Source: Gemmatimonadaceae bacterium | Lineage (GTDB): Bacteria; Gemmatimonadota; Gemmatimonadetes; Gemmatimonadales; Gemmatimonadaceae | Reading direction: 5' to 3' | Assembly: GCA_019752115.1 (NCBI GenBank) | Contig: JAIEMN010000002.1 | Location: 124,001-188,000 of the forward strand | DNA length: 64,000 bases | Part shown: piece after piece, positions 47,662 to 57,756 of the stretch | Position numbering within the stretch: the stretch's first letter is position 1 | Layout of the letters: every line of letters begins with the position of its first letter | Notes under the pieces: generated by a model | What the model saw: the letters and a program-made list of their open reading frames with translations, nothing else | The model's database searches: none | What the model was told of the DNA's origin: nothing | Made by a program: the position numbers and the translations under genes

Positions 47662-48521
47662 CGGCTGAGCGCCGTGAAGGTGTCGCACGACCGCGCATCG
47701 CCGGAGTCGAAACCCTGCCGGAACCACTTGCGCCGGTCGGCCGAGGAGCCGTGGGTGAACGACTCCGGGCTCACCGCCCGGCCCGCCATCCGCTGCAGCC
47801 GATCATCCCCCACGGATTCGGCCGCCGAGAGCCCTTCGTCGATATCGCCCGGCTCGAGGATCCCCTGCCGCGCCGCCTCATGCGCCCACACCCCGGCGTA
47901 GCAATCGGCCTGCAGCTCCATCGCCACCGAGAACTGATTCTTCCGCCCGGGATTGCGCGACTGCAGCTGCCGCAGCTGTTGCTCGGTGCCGAGCAGATTC
48001 TGCACGTGATGACCGATCTCGTGCGCCAGCACATACGCCTGCGCAAAATCGCCGGGTGCGCCGAACTTGGTGTCGAGTTCGTTGAAGAAGCTGAGGTCGA
48101 GATAGACCTTCTGATCGCCGGGGCAATAGAACGGGCCACTCGCCGCCTGCCCCGTGCCGCAGGCCGTGGCGGTGACATCGCGATAGAGCACGAGCTTGGT
48201 GCGCTGGTACTGCGACATGGTGTGCGTCCAGGTGGACTGCGTGCTGTCGAGCACCATCGAGACAAACTGCACCATCTGCTCTTCGCGCGGATCGTTTAAC
48301 GGAGCCACGGCGGCCGATGGCGCCGGCCCCACGCCACCACCGCCCAGGAACGGTGTGATCAGGTCGCGCTTGAACACGATGCTGAGCACCACCAGTACGA
48401 GCATGCCGCCGACGCCGAGGCGCATGCCACCGCCTCCGCCGCCGCCGAACCCCATGCCACCGCCGGAGCTCCCGCGGCGATCTTCGAGATCGTCGCTCCG
48501 CCCACCGGGACTCCACCGCAT
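47658..48521 (-). CDS. Neutral zinc metallopeptidase (YpfJ-like)
   Basis: A 287-aa membrane-anchored protease-like protein. It begins with an acidic/Gly-rich cytoplasmic part (runs of glycine about residues 20-32), one membrane helix (MLVLVVLSIVF), then the catalytic domain with HEIGHH (HExxH zinc site) and the downstream Glu in ELQADCYAGVWAH. Members of this family are poorly characterised. The ATG at 48521 overlaps the transglutaminase-like gene's stop by one base (TGATG). The creatininase-family gene overlaps its 3' end. Confidence 0.88.
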   Translation of the reverse strand: MRWSPGGRSDDLEDRRGSSGGGMGFGGGGGGGMRLGVGGMLVLVVLSIVFKRDLITPFLGGGGVGPAPSAAVAPLNDPREEQMVQFVSMVLDSTQSTWTHTMSQYQRTKLVLYRDVTATACGTGQAASGPFYCPGDQKVYLDLSFFNELDTKFGAPGDFAQAYVLAHEIGHHVQNLLGTEQQLRQLQSRNPGRKNQFSVAMELQADCYAGVWAHEAARQGILEPGDIDEGLSAAESVGDDRLQRMAGRAVSPESFTHGSSADRRKWFRQGFDSGDARSCDTFTALSR

Positions 48522-50575
48522 CAGCGTGCTCCTTCCGGGGCGCGCGTCGCCACCGGCTTCATCGTAAGAAATTCCTGATCGTCGGCGCCCACGGTGCGCA
48601 GCCAGACGAGCACTTCGATCATGCGCTCCGGCCCCACCACGCCGCGCTGCCCGGAGAGGCGCCGCACGAGCACCAGCTCCCGACCGCGCACGCTCCACTG
48701 GCTTTCATAATGCCCAAAGAAGCTGCGCGTATCGACCGGCGCCGGCAGGTCGACCGTCCACCCCTCGGGGAGCGTCACACGCCACTCGAGGGCGGTGGTC
48801 ATGGTGGGCAGGATCCGCGCCCCGTCGATCGGCAGGCGCCGTGGGCCCGCCCCCTCCAACTCGCGCACGGCCGCGCGGAACTGGCGCGCCGGGCCGCGCA
48901 TCACCAGCGGAATACTCAGCACCCGCGTGGTGCCCACGCGGCGCGCCGCATCGGTCACCCGAAGCGTGTAGCGCACATCCGGCGCCGCGGTGAGATCACG
49001 GCCATCGAATCCCACCAGCGAGTCAATACGCGCGTCGACGCCGCCGTCGGTGCCAATGATCGTCTGCGCAATCTGACGCGCCACGGCGGCGCGACGCACA
49101 TCGTCGAGCGGCGTGGCGAACAGGGCCCGCGTACCGAGCGCGGGCGTCCCGGCGGCGCGCTCGCGCCCGCTCCCCACTGCGGTGCCGCTGGAGTCCATGC
49201 GATAGACCAACTGCAGCGATGCCGTGGTGGTAGTGGCGCTGCTGGCCGGCAGCGTAACCAGTTCGCCGTCGCCGGAAGCGGTGAGCCGTAGCGCCCGCCC
49301 GCCCTGATATGAGGGCGGCAGCTCGCCGTACGGCACGAGGTTGGCGGTGAGATCGGTGAACGTCCACGCGGCGCCATCCCGCACGGCGGCGATGGCATGA
49401 TTGAACTGCGCGATGCTGGGCGCGCCCTCGATCACGCGCCCCGAGAGATGCAGCAGCACGGGCTGCGCCTCGATGCGGGCCCGGCGTAGCAGCGCCACAA
49501 ACAGCGTCGCCTTGTCCTTGCAGTCTCCCACGCCCGACGCGAGGACCTCCTCGGCGCTGCGCGGCTGGTAGCTCCCCATGCCGAGCGCGACGCTCACGTA
49601 GCGAATGTCCTGCGCCACCCAGCGATGCCACGCCCGGATGCTGTCGGCGCGGGTCGCGGCTCGACTGGCGCTGATCACCGAATCGGCGGCGCGCTGTACT
49701 GCGGGCGGCAGCGCGTACCGACTGCGGGCGAGACTGTCGTACCAGCGCGCGAGATCGTTCCAGCTCGCCGGGCCGGCGACCGCGACCACTTGCTGCAGGT
49801 CGTTGGAGTCGGGCGCGAACGCCTCAGCCGGCACGGGATCCTGATCGGCGCTGCGCCAGATGAAGCGCCGGCGATTGCCGATCACCGGTTCCTGCCGGCG
49901 CACTACGAGATTGCGTTCCACGATGCGCGGCTCGTAGCCCACGGGCGCATCGACCACCAGCTGCGCACGACGCAGCGGGACCGGTCCGTTGAGCCCCCAC
50001 TGCACGAAGAAATCGCCCGGGCGACGCGGGGCCCGTTCCTCGAGCGTGTAGGCCATGTCCACGATCACGCCGGCGGCGACGCCGGCGAGTGACACGCGCC
50101 GCACGCGCTGATCGCTGTAGACGGGATTGTTGAGCGCCGCCGCGAGATCCCCTTCCTGATCCTGCGCCGGCCGATCACTCACCACGCGCCCATCGGGGCG
50201 CAGCACGCGCGTCCAGTCCAGGCGCAGCGTCTGATGATCACGTGCGTACCCCAGCGCACGCTCGGCCACCTGCGGCGCCATCGCGGCATCGAGCAGTTGC
50301 ACCACCTGACGCACCTGCTGGGTCCAGCGCCCATCGGGCTCTACGCGCAACACGCTTTCGTCGAGCAGGACCACTACGCCGCGCGCGCCAGCGCGGGCCG
50401 GATCGATGGCCAGCCGCACGATGCTGTCCGACGGCTGCGAGGCCAGCGACTGCGCGGCCGCGGTCGTGGCTGCGGTCGTGGTCACAGTCATCGCCACGCC
50501 GCCCAGCCGCGGGATGGAGCGCAGGAGCGGCCGCAGCGAACCCATCATGCACGAAAGCCAACGAGAACGGCGCAT
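48521..50575 (-). CDS. Exported DUF3857 / transglutaminase-like protein
   Basis: A 684-aa protein with a leader (MRRSRWLSCMMGSLRPLLRS) and a hydrophobic stretch, so probably exported. The N-terminal 250 residues have the DUF3857 pattern (VLRPDGRVVSDRP, QWGLNGPVPLRRA). A transglutaminase-like core follows with the catalytic Cys in GVGDCKDKATLFVALL, His in FNHAIAAV and Asp in FTDLTAN, so a cysteine-protease fold is likely. The C-terminal part is beta-rich. The function of such proteins is unknown. Its stop overlaps the metallopeptidase start. The start could be a later Met, but the basic leader favours 50575. Confidence 0.85.
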   Translation of the reverse strand: MRRSRWLSCMMGSLRPLLRSIPRLGGVAMTVTTTAATTAAAQSLASQPSDSIVRLAIDPARAGARGVVVLLDESVLRVEPDGRWTQQVRQVVQLLDAAMAPQVAERALGYARDHQTLRLDWTRVLRPDGRVVSDRPAQDQEGDLAAALNNPVYSDQRVRRVSLAGVAAGVIVDMAYTLEERAPRRPGDFFVQWGLNGPVPLRRAQLVVDAPVGYEPRIVERNLVVRRQEPVIGNRRRFIWRSADQDPVPAEAFAPDSNDLQQVVAVAGPASWNDLARWYDSLARSRYALPPAVQRAADSVISASRAATRADSIRAWHRWVAQDIRYVSVALGMGSYQPRSAEEVLASGVGDCKDKATLFVALLRRARIEAQPVLLHLSGRVIEGAPSIAQFNHAIAAVRDGAAWTFTDLTANLVPYGELPPSYQGGRALRLTASGDGELVTLPASSATTTTASLQLVYRMDSSGTAVGSGRERAAGTPALGTRALFATPLDDVRRAAVARQIAQTIIGTDGGVDARIDSLVGFDGRDLTAAPDVRYTLRVTDAARRVGTTRVLSIPLVMRGPARQFRAAVRELEGAGPRRLPIDGARILPTMTTALEWRVTLPEGWTVDLPAPVDTRSFFGHYESQWSVRGRELVLVRRLSGQRGVVGPERMIEVLVWLRTVGADDQEFLTMKPVATRAPEGAR

Positions 50576-50626
50576 GCGCGGAAGATACCGCGCTGCGCCG
50601 TTTCGGTGTCGCCGCCGGTGAGGCGG

Positions 50627-50710
50627 TCAGATCTCGAGCAGAATGACGGTGGTCAGCAGGACCAGCAGCAGCAACGGCACGAGGGCGATGGGTTTGACGA
50701 CGCGGGGCAT
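50627..50710 (-). CDS. 27-residue single-span membrane peptide
   Basis: A very small gene: MPRVVKPI, then a Leu-rich hydrophobic run to the end (ALVPLLLLVLLTTVILLEI). It starts 9 bp after the HNH gene stop on the same strand with a weak AGG-type site, and ends before the DUF3857 gene's upstream region. It has the length and composition of small membrane proteins and toxins of type I systems. Because it is so short, coding is not proven, but the position and clean hydrophobicity are notable. Confidence 0.4.
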   Translation of the reverse strand: MPRVVKPIALVPLLLLVLLTTVILLEI

Positions 50711-50719
50711 AATGGTCGC

Positions 50720-51253
50720 CTACGCTGCCAGATCGGTCTCGCGCGCGCAGGCGAGACTCACCGCCCGACGCGCCCCACGCTTGAGTGCGCGGTGCACGTT
50801 GCGCGCAAAGCGCACGAAGTTGAGCCCGGCCCACGGATGCCGAGCGAAGAACTCGAACGGCAGCAGGTCACCCTTGAGCCGGTTGCACGGCCCGCAGGCG
50901 GCCACGACGTTGCCCGGATCGTGCGCCCCACCGCGTGCCAGCGGCACGACATGATCGAGCGTGGCCGTGTGCTGGTCGAGGGGGGTGGCGCAGTACACAC
51001 AGCGCTGGCTGCAGTCGCGGAGCGCCCCTTTGCGCAGCGCGCGCTTCATCGCGACATGCAGCATGACGCCGCGGGCCACCTGGGCCTGTCGGGAGCGCGG
51101 CGCCGTCTGCTTGCGGCCACGCGCATCGCGGGTCGCCCGCGTGCGCACGGCGGCGCGTCGGGAAGGGCGTCCGCCGCGGGCGGTGCCCCCGCGGTCGGTG
51201 CCGCTGCGGTCGGTCCCGCTGCGGCTGAGCTTGAGCGTCGGTCGTTTCGCCAT
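50720..51253 (-). CDS. HNH endonuclease-domain protein
   Basis: A 177-aa protein. The N-terminal 75 residues are basic and contain imperfect repeats of SGTDR/GGTARGG and then Arg-rich sequence, suggesting nucleic-acid binding. The C-terminal HNH/zinc domain is complete: CVYCATPLDQHTATLDHVVPLARGG, then CGPCNRLKGD (Cys pairs for zinc, and His-Asn-type catalytic residues). Function unknown; such genes occur as homing, restriction or phage-related nucleases and as housekeeping DNA-processing proteins. The ATG at 51253 is preferred. A strong hairpin lies just upstream in the leader. Confidence 0.8.
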   Translation of the reverse strand: MAKRPTLKLSRSGTDRSGTDRGGTARGGRPSRRAAVRTRATRDARGRKQTAPRSRQAQVARGVMLHVAMKRALRKGALRDCSQRCVYCATPLDQHTATLDHVVPLARGGAHDPGNVVAACGPCNRLKGDLLPFEFFARHPWAGLNFVRFARNVHRALKRGARRAVSLACARETDLAA

Positions 51254-51275
51254 GCCTATGCCCCTCGCAAAGACG

Positions 51276-51313
51276 ACGCCCCGGCGGAGATCAGCGATCT
51301 CGCGTCGGGGCGT
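51276..51313 (-). promoter_or_regulatory. Strong hairpin in the HNH mRNA leader
   Basis: Arms ACGCCCCG (51276-51283) and CGGGGCGT (51306-51313), with an inner GAGATC/GATCTC pair closing a three-base loop. It ends 23 bp before the HNH ATG and could affect translation or RNA stability. No ligand class is suggested. Confidence 0.5.
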
Positions 51314-51504
51314 TGAGGAGCGAAGGCGGCGGAGGGAGCGACCGGTGCCGACAGACGCGGCGACCGGTGGAGCGCCCGGCCCGCGACCGCATGGTCGCCG
51401 GTGCCGAGGAGCGCAGGGGTGCTGCCGCGAGTGGAACGCATCATCCTCCAGAAGGACTGGGTGGACCACGCAAACCGCTGTCGCGAGTATTGATCACGGA
51501 TCTG

Positions 51505-51545
51505 CTCCCGTCAAGTAGCTTTGTGATGCCGCTACGTCACGGGAG
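51505..51545 (-). terminator. Hairpin downstream of the HIT gene
   Basis: CTCCCGT (51505-51511) pairs with ACGGGAG (51539-51545), extended by inner GTAGC/GCTAC. It lies 13 bp after the HIT stop on the minus strand. No T-run follows, so termination is uncertain. Confidence 0.5.
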
Positions 51546-51557
51546 TGTCCGGCCGGC

Positions 51558-52031
51558 TTAGCTCCGCTTCATCGGATCCCGAAGCATTGAGCCGATCCGG
51601 GCGGCCATGGCGTCGAGTTGCTGCCGGTTCGGCATCTCGGACCCCGGGAACGGCAGCGGCACATCAAAGCCGTCGCCATCCTTTCGTGGGATCAGATGGA
51701 TGTGGTAGTGCATCACGTTCTGGCCGGCCGCCTGCCCCGAGTTCACGACGATGTTCATGTCGCTGGCGCCCGCCGCCGTCTGCACGACCGGAATGAGCTT
51801 CACGGCCGTCTGGTACAGATGGAGCCCGACGTCCCCGGGGATGTCCTGCAGGGTCTCGTAGTGCTCCCGCGGGACCACCAGCACGTGACCCGGGTTGACC
51901 GGTTGGATGTCGAGGAAGGCGATCGCCGTGGAGTCTTCATAGCAGATGGAGACTTCGGCGGCGCCGCGGATCAGGTCACAGAAAATGCAGTGGCCAGTGG
52001 ACGGCTTCATCGGTGCGGTGGGCGCTTGCAT
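51558..52031 (-). CDS. HIT-family nucleotide hydrolase/transferase
   Basis: A 157-aa protein of the histidine-triad group, which hydrolyse AMP-linked compounds such as adenosine 5'-phosphoramidates. It has the N-terminal zinc Cys pair (HCIFCDLI), the conserved FLDIQPVNPGHVLVVPR strand and the triad motif HYHIHLIPR (H-x-H-x-H). Physiological role unknown. The start is taken as the ATG at 52031; MKPSTGHC at 52010 would also work. It is divergent from the fused E1 gene. Confidence 0.93.
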   Translation of the reverse strand: MQAPTAPMKPSTGHCIFCDLIRGAAEVSICYEDSTAIAFLDIQPVNPGHVLVVPREHYETLQDIPGDVGLHLYQTAVKLIPVVQTAAGASDMNIVVNSGQAAGQNVMHYHIHLIPRKDGDGFDVPLPFPGSEMPNRQQLDAMAARIGSMLRDPMKRS

Positions 52032-52250
52032 GCGTGCAATTGGGGAGGAACGAGTAGGCAACGTGCGTTCCGGACCAACGCGCGGCAAGCGGCGGCTGAT
52101 CCCGTCGGCGGAATACGCACCGGCGGCCAGCACCCCGGGGCGGCGGGACGTATCCCAGCGGGCTGGCCGGCCGTCAAGCCCTGTGGTTCGCCGGCCGCGC
52201 CGCTAATTTCCGCCCGTTAGCATTTCCGCCGCTTTTTCCCAGGGTTTTCG

Positions 52251-54392
52251 ATGGCTACGTCCACCCGTCCGAGCCGCGTCCGCAAGGGCGCCGGCGCCGA
52301 GTCCGCCGGCAGCGCGCCTGCGCTCACGCCCGAGCAGCTGCTGCAGGCGTACCGCACCATGTACACGTCGCGGCGCCTCGACGACAAGGAAATCCAGCTG
52401 AAGCGGCAGAACCGGATCTTCTTCCAGATCTCCGGCGCCGGCCACGAAGCGCTCGCCGCGGCCGCCGGCCACGTGCTCCGCCCGGCGCACGACTGGTTCT
52501 ATCTGTACTACCGTGACCGCGCCCTCATGCTGCAGCTGGGGATGTCGCCGGCCGAGATGCTGTACAGCGCCGTCGGCGCCGCGATCGACCCGAACTCGGG
52601 CGGCCGCCAGATGCCCAGCCACTGGGGCAAGAAGGAGCTGAACGTCGTGTCGGTGAGCTCCCCGACCGGGACGCAGTTCCTCCAGGCGGTCGGCGCCGCC
52701 GAAGCGACGCTACGGGCCAGCCAGCTCGGCATCACCGATGGCTTCCCGGGCGATGAAGTCGTGCTCGTCACCACCGGCGACGGCACCACGTCGGAAGGCG
52801 AGTTCTGGGAGTCGCTCAACACGGCGACCAACCTCAAGCTGCCGATCGTCTACCTCGTCGAAGACAACGGCTACGCGATCTCGGTGCCGGTCGAGGTGAA
52901 CACCGCCGGCGGCTCGATCTCCAAGGTCGTCTCCGGCTTCCCCGATCTCTACATCCAGGAAGTCGATGGCTGCGACTTCCTCGCGTCGTACGAGGTCCTG
53001 CACCGCGCCGTCCAGCATGCCCGCGAGCGGAAGGGCCCGGCGTTCGTGCACGCCAAGGTGATCCGCCCGTACTCACACTCGCTCTCGGACGACGAAGTGT
53101 TCTATCGCCCGCCCGAAGAGCGCGACGCCGACGCGGCGCGTGATCCGCTCAAGACCTTCCCGGCGTTCCTGCTGGCCGAAGGCTACGCGACCGAAGCTGA
53201 GCTGCAGGCCATCCGCGACGAAGCCGACGCCGAGATTCTGGCGGCCACCGACGACGCGCTCGCGCAGCCGATGCCGGGCGCCGACACGGTCATGTACGCG
53301 GTCTACTCGCCCGATGTGGATCCGACCTCGGAGCGCTTCGACACCGAGGACGATCCGCAGTTCAGCGGTGAGCCCACCACGATGGTGGACCTGCTCAACG
53401 CCTGCATGCGCGACGAAATGGCGCGCGACGAACGCATCCTGGTCTTCGGCGAAGATGTGGCCGACGTGTCGCGCGATCAGTACCTCGGCAAGGTCAAGGG
53501 CAAGGGCGGCGTATTCAAGGTGACACACGGCCTGCAGACCAAGTACGGCAGCGCGCGCGTGTACAACTCGCCGCTCGCCGAAGCCAACATTCTGGGCCGC
53601 GCGATCGGTCTCGCGCACCGCGGCTACAAGCCGGTGGTCGAAATTCAGTTCTTCGATTACATCTGGCCGGCGTTCATGCAGATCCGTGACGAGCTCGCCA
53701 CCATGCGCTGGCGCTCGAACAACGCGTGGGCGAGCCCGGTGGTGGTGCGCACCACGTACGGCGGCTACATCCGCGGCGCCATCTATCACTCGCAGACCGG
53801 CGCATCGCTTTTCACACACAACCCCGGACTCCGGGTCGTGTGCCCGAGCAACGCACTCGACGCGAACGGCCTGCTCCGCACGGCCATCCGCTGCGACGAT
53901 CCGGTGATCTTCCTCGAGCACAAGCACCTGTATCGCCAGACGTACAACAAGGCGCAGTATCCCGGCCCGAACTTCATGATCCCGTTCGGCAAGGCGAACA
54001 TTCTGCGCGAAGGCAGCGACGTCACGCTCGTGACGTACGGCGCCACGGTGCAGCGCGCGCTGGTGGCGGCCAAGCAGCTGGCCGAAGAAGGGGGGCCGAG
54101 CGTGGAAGTGATCGACCTTCGCACGCTCTCGCCGTGGGACAAGGAAACGGTATTCGCCAGCGTGAAGAAGACCGGCCGCGTGATCGTGGGCACCGAAGAC
54201 TCGCTCTCCTGGGGCTACGGCGCCGAGATCGCCGCCGCGATCGCCGACGAGTGCTTCGCGTGGCTCGACGCCCCGGTGAAGCGCGTTGCCAGCGCCGACA
54301 CCTGGGTCGGCTACGCGCCGAGCCTCGAAGACGCGACGCTGCCGCAGGTGAGCACGTTCCGGGAGGCGTACCTGGACATCGTGAAGTTCTAG
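52251..54392 (+). CDS. Fused alpha-beta E1 component of a branched-chain 2-oxoacid dehydrogenase
   Basis: A 713-aa thiamine-diphosphate enzyme that decarboxylates a 2-oxoacid and passes the acyl group to the lipoyl E2. The alpha half (about residues 20-360) has [14 protein letters not shown] and the ThDP site [15 protein letters not shown] with the closing Asn in [11 protein letters not shown]. The beta half (about 375-710) has [25 protein letters not shown] and [11 protein letters not shown]. In most bacteria these are two subunits. No E2 or E3 gene is in the window. The ATG at 52251 follows AGGG. A terminator follows at 54416. Confidence 0.92.
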   Translation: MATSTRPSRVRKGAGAESAGSAPALTPEQLLQAYRTMYTSRRLDDKEIQLKRQNRIFFQISGAGHEALAAAAGHVLRPAHDWFYLYYRDRALMLQLGMSPAEMLYSAVGAAIDPNSGGRQMPSHWGKKELNVVSVSSPTGTQFLQAVGAAEATLRASQLGITDGFPGDEVVLVTTGDGTTSEGEFWESLNTATNLKLPIVYLVEDNGYAISVPVEVNTAGGSISKVVSGFPDLYIQEVDGCDFLASYEVLHRAVQHARERKGPAFVHAKVIRPYSHSLSDDEVFYRPPEERDADAARDPLKTFPAFLLAEGYATEAELQAIRDEADAEILAATDDALAQPMPGADTVMYAVYSPDVDPTSERFDTEDDPQFSGEPTTMVDLLNACMRDEMARDERILVFGEDVADVSRDQYLGKVKGKGGVFKVTHGLQTKYGSARVYNSPLAEANILGRAIGLAHRGYKPVVEIQFFDYIWPAFMQIRDELATMRWRSNNAWASPVVVRTTYGGYIRGAIYHSQTGASLFTHNPGLRVVCPSNALDANGLLRTAIRCDDPVIFLEHKHLYRQTYNKAQYPGPNFMIPFGKANILREGSDVTLVTYGATVQRALVAAKQLAEEGGPSVEVIDLRTLSPWDKETVFASVKKTGRVIVGTEDSLSWGYGAEIAAAIADECFAWLDAPVKRVASADTWVGYAPSLEDATLPQVSTFREAYLDIVKF

Positions 54393-54415
54393 GCGCCCGA
54401 ACACCCACGACCCAG

Positions 54416-54469
54416 AACCAAAAACCCGAAGCCCTGAACTGATCGGTTCAGGGTTTCGGGTTTTTGGTT
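54416..54469. terminator. Bidirectional terminator between E1 and chemoreceptor genes
   Basis: 24-bp arms (54416-54439 and 54446-54469) are inverse complements with one mismatch. The outer part is an A-run/T-run pair (AACCAAAAACCC / GGGTTTTTGGTT), so the hairpin terminates both convergent genes. Confidence 0.9.
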
Positions 54470-54481
54470 GTGCGTTCTGTG

Positions 54482-56455
54482 TTAGGCCACCCGCTTCAGC
54501 GTTCGCCCCCCCGCTGCACTCAGCTTGAACTCCCCCACCAACGCCGCCAGCATCTGGCTCTGCCCGGCCAGCTCTTCGCTGGCGCTGGAGCTCTCTTCGG
54601 CGCTGGCCGCCACGCTCTGGGTGACGGCGTTCATCTGCCCCATCGCCAGGTTGACCTGACCGACGCCTTCGCGCTGGCCTTCGGAGGCGGTGGTGATGTC
54701 GCCCACGGCGTCGTAGACGCCCTCGACCTGTTTGTCGATCTGCGTGAGGCGCCCTTCGACCTGCCGCGTCAGCTCGGCGCCGCGTTTGGCGCTGGTGACG
54801 CTCTGTTCGATGAGCGCGGCGGTCTGGCGGGCGGCATCGGCGGACCGAATGGCGAGCGCGCGGACCTCCTCCGCCACGACCGCGAAGCCCTTGCCGGCGT
54901 CGCCCGCGCGCGCCGCTTCAACGGCGGCGTTGAGCGCCAGCAGGTTGGTCTGGAACGAAATGCTGTCGATGCTCTTCACGATCTGCGCCGTTTCGTTGGC
55001 CGAGCGGCCAATCTCTTCGACCGCCGTGAGCAACTGCTGCATGGCCTGCACGCCGGCTTGCGTGGTCTCACGGGCCTGCGTGGCCTGCACCTGCACAGCG
55101 CGTGACGAGGACGCATTGCGCTCGGCGGAGCCTCCGAGTTCCGCCAGGCTCGCGGAGGTCTCTTCGAGCGACGCCGCCTGTTCGCTCGCGCCCTGCGCCA
55201 GCGACTGACTGGTCGTAGCGATCTGGTTGGCGGCGCTCGCGATCTGCGAGGTGGAGGCCGCCACATTCTCCATGGTGGCGCGCAGCGCGTCGATGGCGCG
55301 GTTGAGCGCGTCCTTGATCTGTGCGTGATCGCCGCGATACTGCCCGTCGACATGCACCGTCAGGTCGCGATCGGCCAGCCGTTGCAGCACGGCAGCCGCT
55401 TCCTGGACCGGCTGGATCACCGCATCAAGCGTGGCATTGAAACCGCCGATCAGTTCCTTGAACGCGCCATGGAACTTGGCGGCGTCCCCACGCGTGCTCA
55501 GCTGGCCGTCGGTACCCGCCTTGGCGAGCCGAAGGCTTTCATCGATCAGCCCCTGCAGCGTGTGCTGCAGCGCGCCAAAGCTGCGTCCGAGTTCGTCGCG
55601 CTCACTGCGCGCCTGCACCGGCATCGAGAGATCACCTTGGGCAATGCGCGTGGCGGCGGTGGCCAGTGCCTGCTGCGCCGTAATCATCTCCACGAAGGCC
55701 TGCGACAGCACACCCGTCTCGTCCTTGCGGGCGATGGGCGTGATCATGGTGATGTCGCCAATGGCGAGCTGACGGGCCGACTGTGCCATGGCCTGGAGCG
55801 GACGGCCAATGAGCCGCGCCAGCGATATCCCCGCACTGATCGCCACGAACACCGAGAAGATCACCAGCCCCACGATGAGCCACGTGGATTCACTCGCGGC
55901 GGCGGCGTTGGTAGTGGCGACCGTATCGGCATCCAGCACCTTCGCGTCCATCACGTCCTCGAAACTCTGTTCGACGCGCTTGGCGGCCGCGAGCGCGTCG
56001 CCGTTGAGCACGGCCACCGCGGCGGCCTGCTTCCCGGCGCGCGCGAAGGCGAGGATGCTGTCCTGATAGGGCAGGAAGGCCTGTCGATTCTGCTTGAGCG
56101 TATCGAACTCGGCGCGGATCTGCGCATCGATCAGTGACGGCTCGAACTTGGCGAGAATCGAGTCGATCGCCCGATTGAGCGACGCCAGCGTTGCGACGCG
56201 CTCGTCCAGCTTGGCGGGCGTCGGCGAGTTGTAGATCGCATCGCGCAGATTCACGCGCGTGCGCTGGAAGTTCTTGGCGGCGTTACCAATATCACCGAGC
56301 GGCACGGTGATGTCGCGGTACAGCGTTGCGTCGGCCTGCGACATCTGACGCATGGTGCGAATGCTTTCGACACCGGCGACGGCGGCACTCAGCGCGACGA
56401 TCGCAAAAGCGATCAGCAGTTTCGCACTGATAGAGCGATCCAAATACCACTGCAT
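54482..56455 (-). CDS. Methyl-accepting chemotaxis protein
   Basis: A 657-aa transmembrane receptor. A first membrane helix ([18 protein letters not shown]) is followed by a periplasmic four-helix-bundle region (about residues 35-190, 4HB_MCP type), a second helix ([20 protein letters not shown]) and one or more HAMP domains ([16 protein letters not shown] and [13 protein letters not shown]). The C-terminal signalling hairpin includes [19 protein letters not shown], the tip that contacts CheA/CheW. The last residues do not form an NWETF pentapeptide. It starts at 56455 with its own promoter region to the right. Ligand unknown; no che genes are adjacent. Confidence 0.95.
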   Translation of the reverse strand: MQWYLDRSISAKLLIAFAIVALSAAVAGVESIRTMRQMSQADATLYRDITVPLGDIGNAAKNFQRTRVNLRDAIYNSPTPAKLDERVATLASLNRAIDSILAKFEPSLIDAQIRAEFDTLKQNRQAFLPYQDSILAFARAGKQAAAVAVLNGDALAAAKRVEQSFEDVMDAKVLDADTVATTNAAAASESTWLIVGLVIFSVFVAISAGISLARLIGRPLQAMAQSARQLAIGDITMITPIARKDETGVLSQAFVEMITAQQALATAATRIAQGDLSMPVQARSERDELGRSFGALQHTLQGLIDESLRLAKAGTDGQLSTRGDAAKFHGAFKELIGGFNATLDAVIQPVQEAAAVLQRLADRDLTVHVDGQYRGDHAQIKDALNRAIDALRATMENVAASTSQIASAANQIATTSQSLAQGASEQAASLEETSASLAELGGSAERNASSSRAVQVQATQARETTQAGVQAMQQLLTAVEEIGRSANETAQIVKSIDSISFQTNLLALNAAVEAARAGDAGKGFAVVAEEVRALAIRSADAARQTAALIEQSVTSAKRGAELTRQVEGRLTQIDKQVEGVYDAVGDITTASEGQREGVGQVNLAMGQMNAVTQSVAASAEESSSASEELAGQSQMLAALVGEFKLSAAGGRTLKRVA

Positions 56456-56601
56456 AACAGTTCCCCGGACGGGACTGACACTGACCGAGCGCTGTGAACT
56501 ACGTCGCCCAGCAGACGCTTCGGCGCATCACTCGGTTGTGTCGTCCCGTCCGGGGCCGGGCTATATAAAGGAAACCCTGACGCCGTGCGCGTGCCGAATG
56601 C

Positions 56602-57624
56602 TCACATCGGGGGCTTCTTTTTGAACATGCCGCCCAGTCCTTGCTTGAGCGCATCCTTCGCGCTGGGCTTCTCTTCCTTCTTCTTCTCGTCCTTCTTGCC
56701 GTCCTTCTCCTCGTCGGCTTTGGCGGCACTATCAGCCTGCGCCTTGACGCCGTTCACCACCTGCTGGAGATCGGTGACCTTGTAGTCGGCCGGGACTTCA
56801 TAAATGCTCATGTCGATGGCACCATTCGACAGCTCGGTCACTTCCATCGTGAGCGTATCGATCGTCGCCTTGCCCTTCTTGTCCACGGCGGTGCTGTAGG
56901 TGACCGTCTTGAGCGCCATGCCCGTCTTGCCGTACTCGTTCTGGTACTTGGCCATCTGCGCTGCGAGTTCGGGATTGGTGCTCTTCACGCCACTGGCAAA
57001 GCTCTTCGACCACTTCTCGAGCGACCCGGGATCCATCTTGATGCCGCTCGCGATCCACTGATCGCTGGTGTCGGTGGTGGTGACCTTGTTGTTCATCATG
57101 AGCACCTTGGTCTCCACCGTGCTGGTGTAGAAGGTGCGCACCTTGCGGGTCTTGTAGCCGAGGATCACTTCGCCCGCGCCCAGATCCTGGAAGCGGAACG
57201 ACTGATCGGAGTACGAGATCTTGAGCATCGGGTTGTTGGCCATCGCGCCCAAGCCGCTGCCCATGAGCTCGGCGCTCATGATCATGGCCTGCTTCTCGTT
57301 CGGGTCCACCATGATGAACTGCGCCGGATCGCCCTTCACGATGACGTACCCGCCCTTCTTGCCCATGGGCGTCGTCCCTTCGAGGTAGTCCATGCGGACA
57401 TTCCCCTCCGCAATGCGGACGGTGGCAAAGAAGCTCTTGGCTTCTCGCTGCTTCTTGTCCGACGCCGTGGAAGAGACGCGATACTTGAAGGTGAGGCCCG
57501 TCGCGCGCGGGGCGGCGACGGGGGAAGGCGTGACGGGCTTGGCCGGGCGCGGCGCCGGCTTGGCCGCGCTGAGGAGCGCCACGCCGGCGAGGGTGCCGGC
57601 GGCTATGCGAGCGAGCTGAACCAT
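56602..57624 (-). CDS. Exported protein of unknown function (DUF4412-like pattern)
   Basis: A 340-aa protein with a short leader (MVQLARIAAGTLAGVALLSAAK) and a Pro/Ala-rich stretch before the folded part, so it is probably exported. The body is beta-rich, with repeated short strands (KYRVSSTASDKKQR, VRMDYLEGTTPM, RFQDLGAGEVILGY) and a charged Lys/Glu/Asp-rich tail (ADEEKDGKKDEKKKEEKP). It resembles secreted DUF4412-type proteins by length and layout, but I cannot name a family with confidence. The ATG at 57624 is preferred; the frame extends further upstream. It is isolated. Confidence 0.55.
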   Translation of the reverse strand: MVQLARIAAGTLAGVALLSAAKPAPRPAKPVTPSPVAAPRATGLTFKYRVSSTASDKKQREAKSFFATVRIAEGNVRMDYLEGTTPMGKKGGYVIVKGDPAQFIMVDPNEKQAMIMSAELMGSGLGAMANNPMLKISYSDQSFRFQDLGAGEVILGYKTRKVRTFYTSTVETKVLMMNNKVTTTDTSDQWIASGIKMDPGSLEKWSKSFASGVKSTNPELAAQMAKYQNEYGKTGMALKTVTYSTAVDKKGKATIDTLTMEVTELSNGAIDMSIYEVPADYKVTDLQQVVNGVKAQADSAAKADEEKDGKKDEKKKEEKPSAKDALKQGLGGMFKKKPPM

Positions 57625-57756
57625 GCGGAATCGACTCGGGGTGAGAGGATGCCGCAAAGGTATGGGTTGATGAAGAAGAGGCAACCTCGGCGGGAAAGGC
57701 GGTTGAGGGTGCACCGCGCTCCTGAAGCCTCCTGTTGTTGTGGGGAACTGAGGCCC

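Larger units (their letters stand above)
51254..51557. other. Intergenic region between HNH and HIT genes
   Basis: A 304-bp gap with two hairpins (51276-51313 and 51505-51545) and GC-rich sequence containing repeated GACCGGTG words. The frame of the HNH gene stays open to 51469, but this part has low-complexity Arg/Pro/Ala composition and is probably not coding. I see no convincing promoter hexamers. Confidence 0.5.

Noticed and set aside
51254-51469. N-terminal extension of the HNH protein
   Set aside because: The extra residues are low-complexity Arg/Pro/Ala and run through the leader hairpin. The ATG at 51253 gives a compact, plausible protein.
56456-56601. Promoter of the chemoreceptor gene near the TATATAAAGG words at 56561-56570
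   Set aside because: An AT-rich patch exists but I could not find a matched -35/-10 pair at proper distance to the start at 56455, and a flagellar sigma-28 box is not clear.
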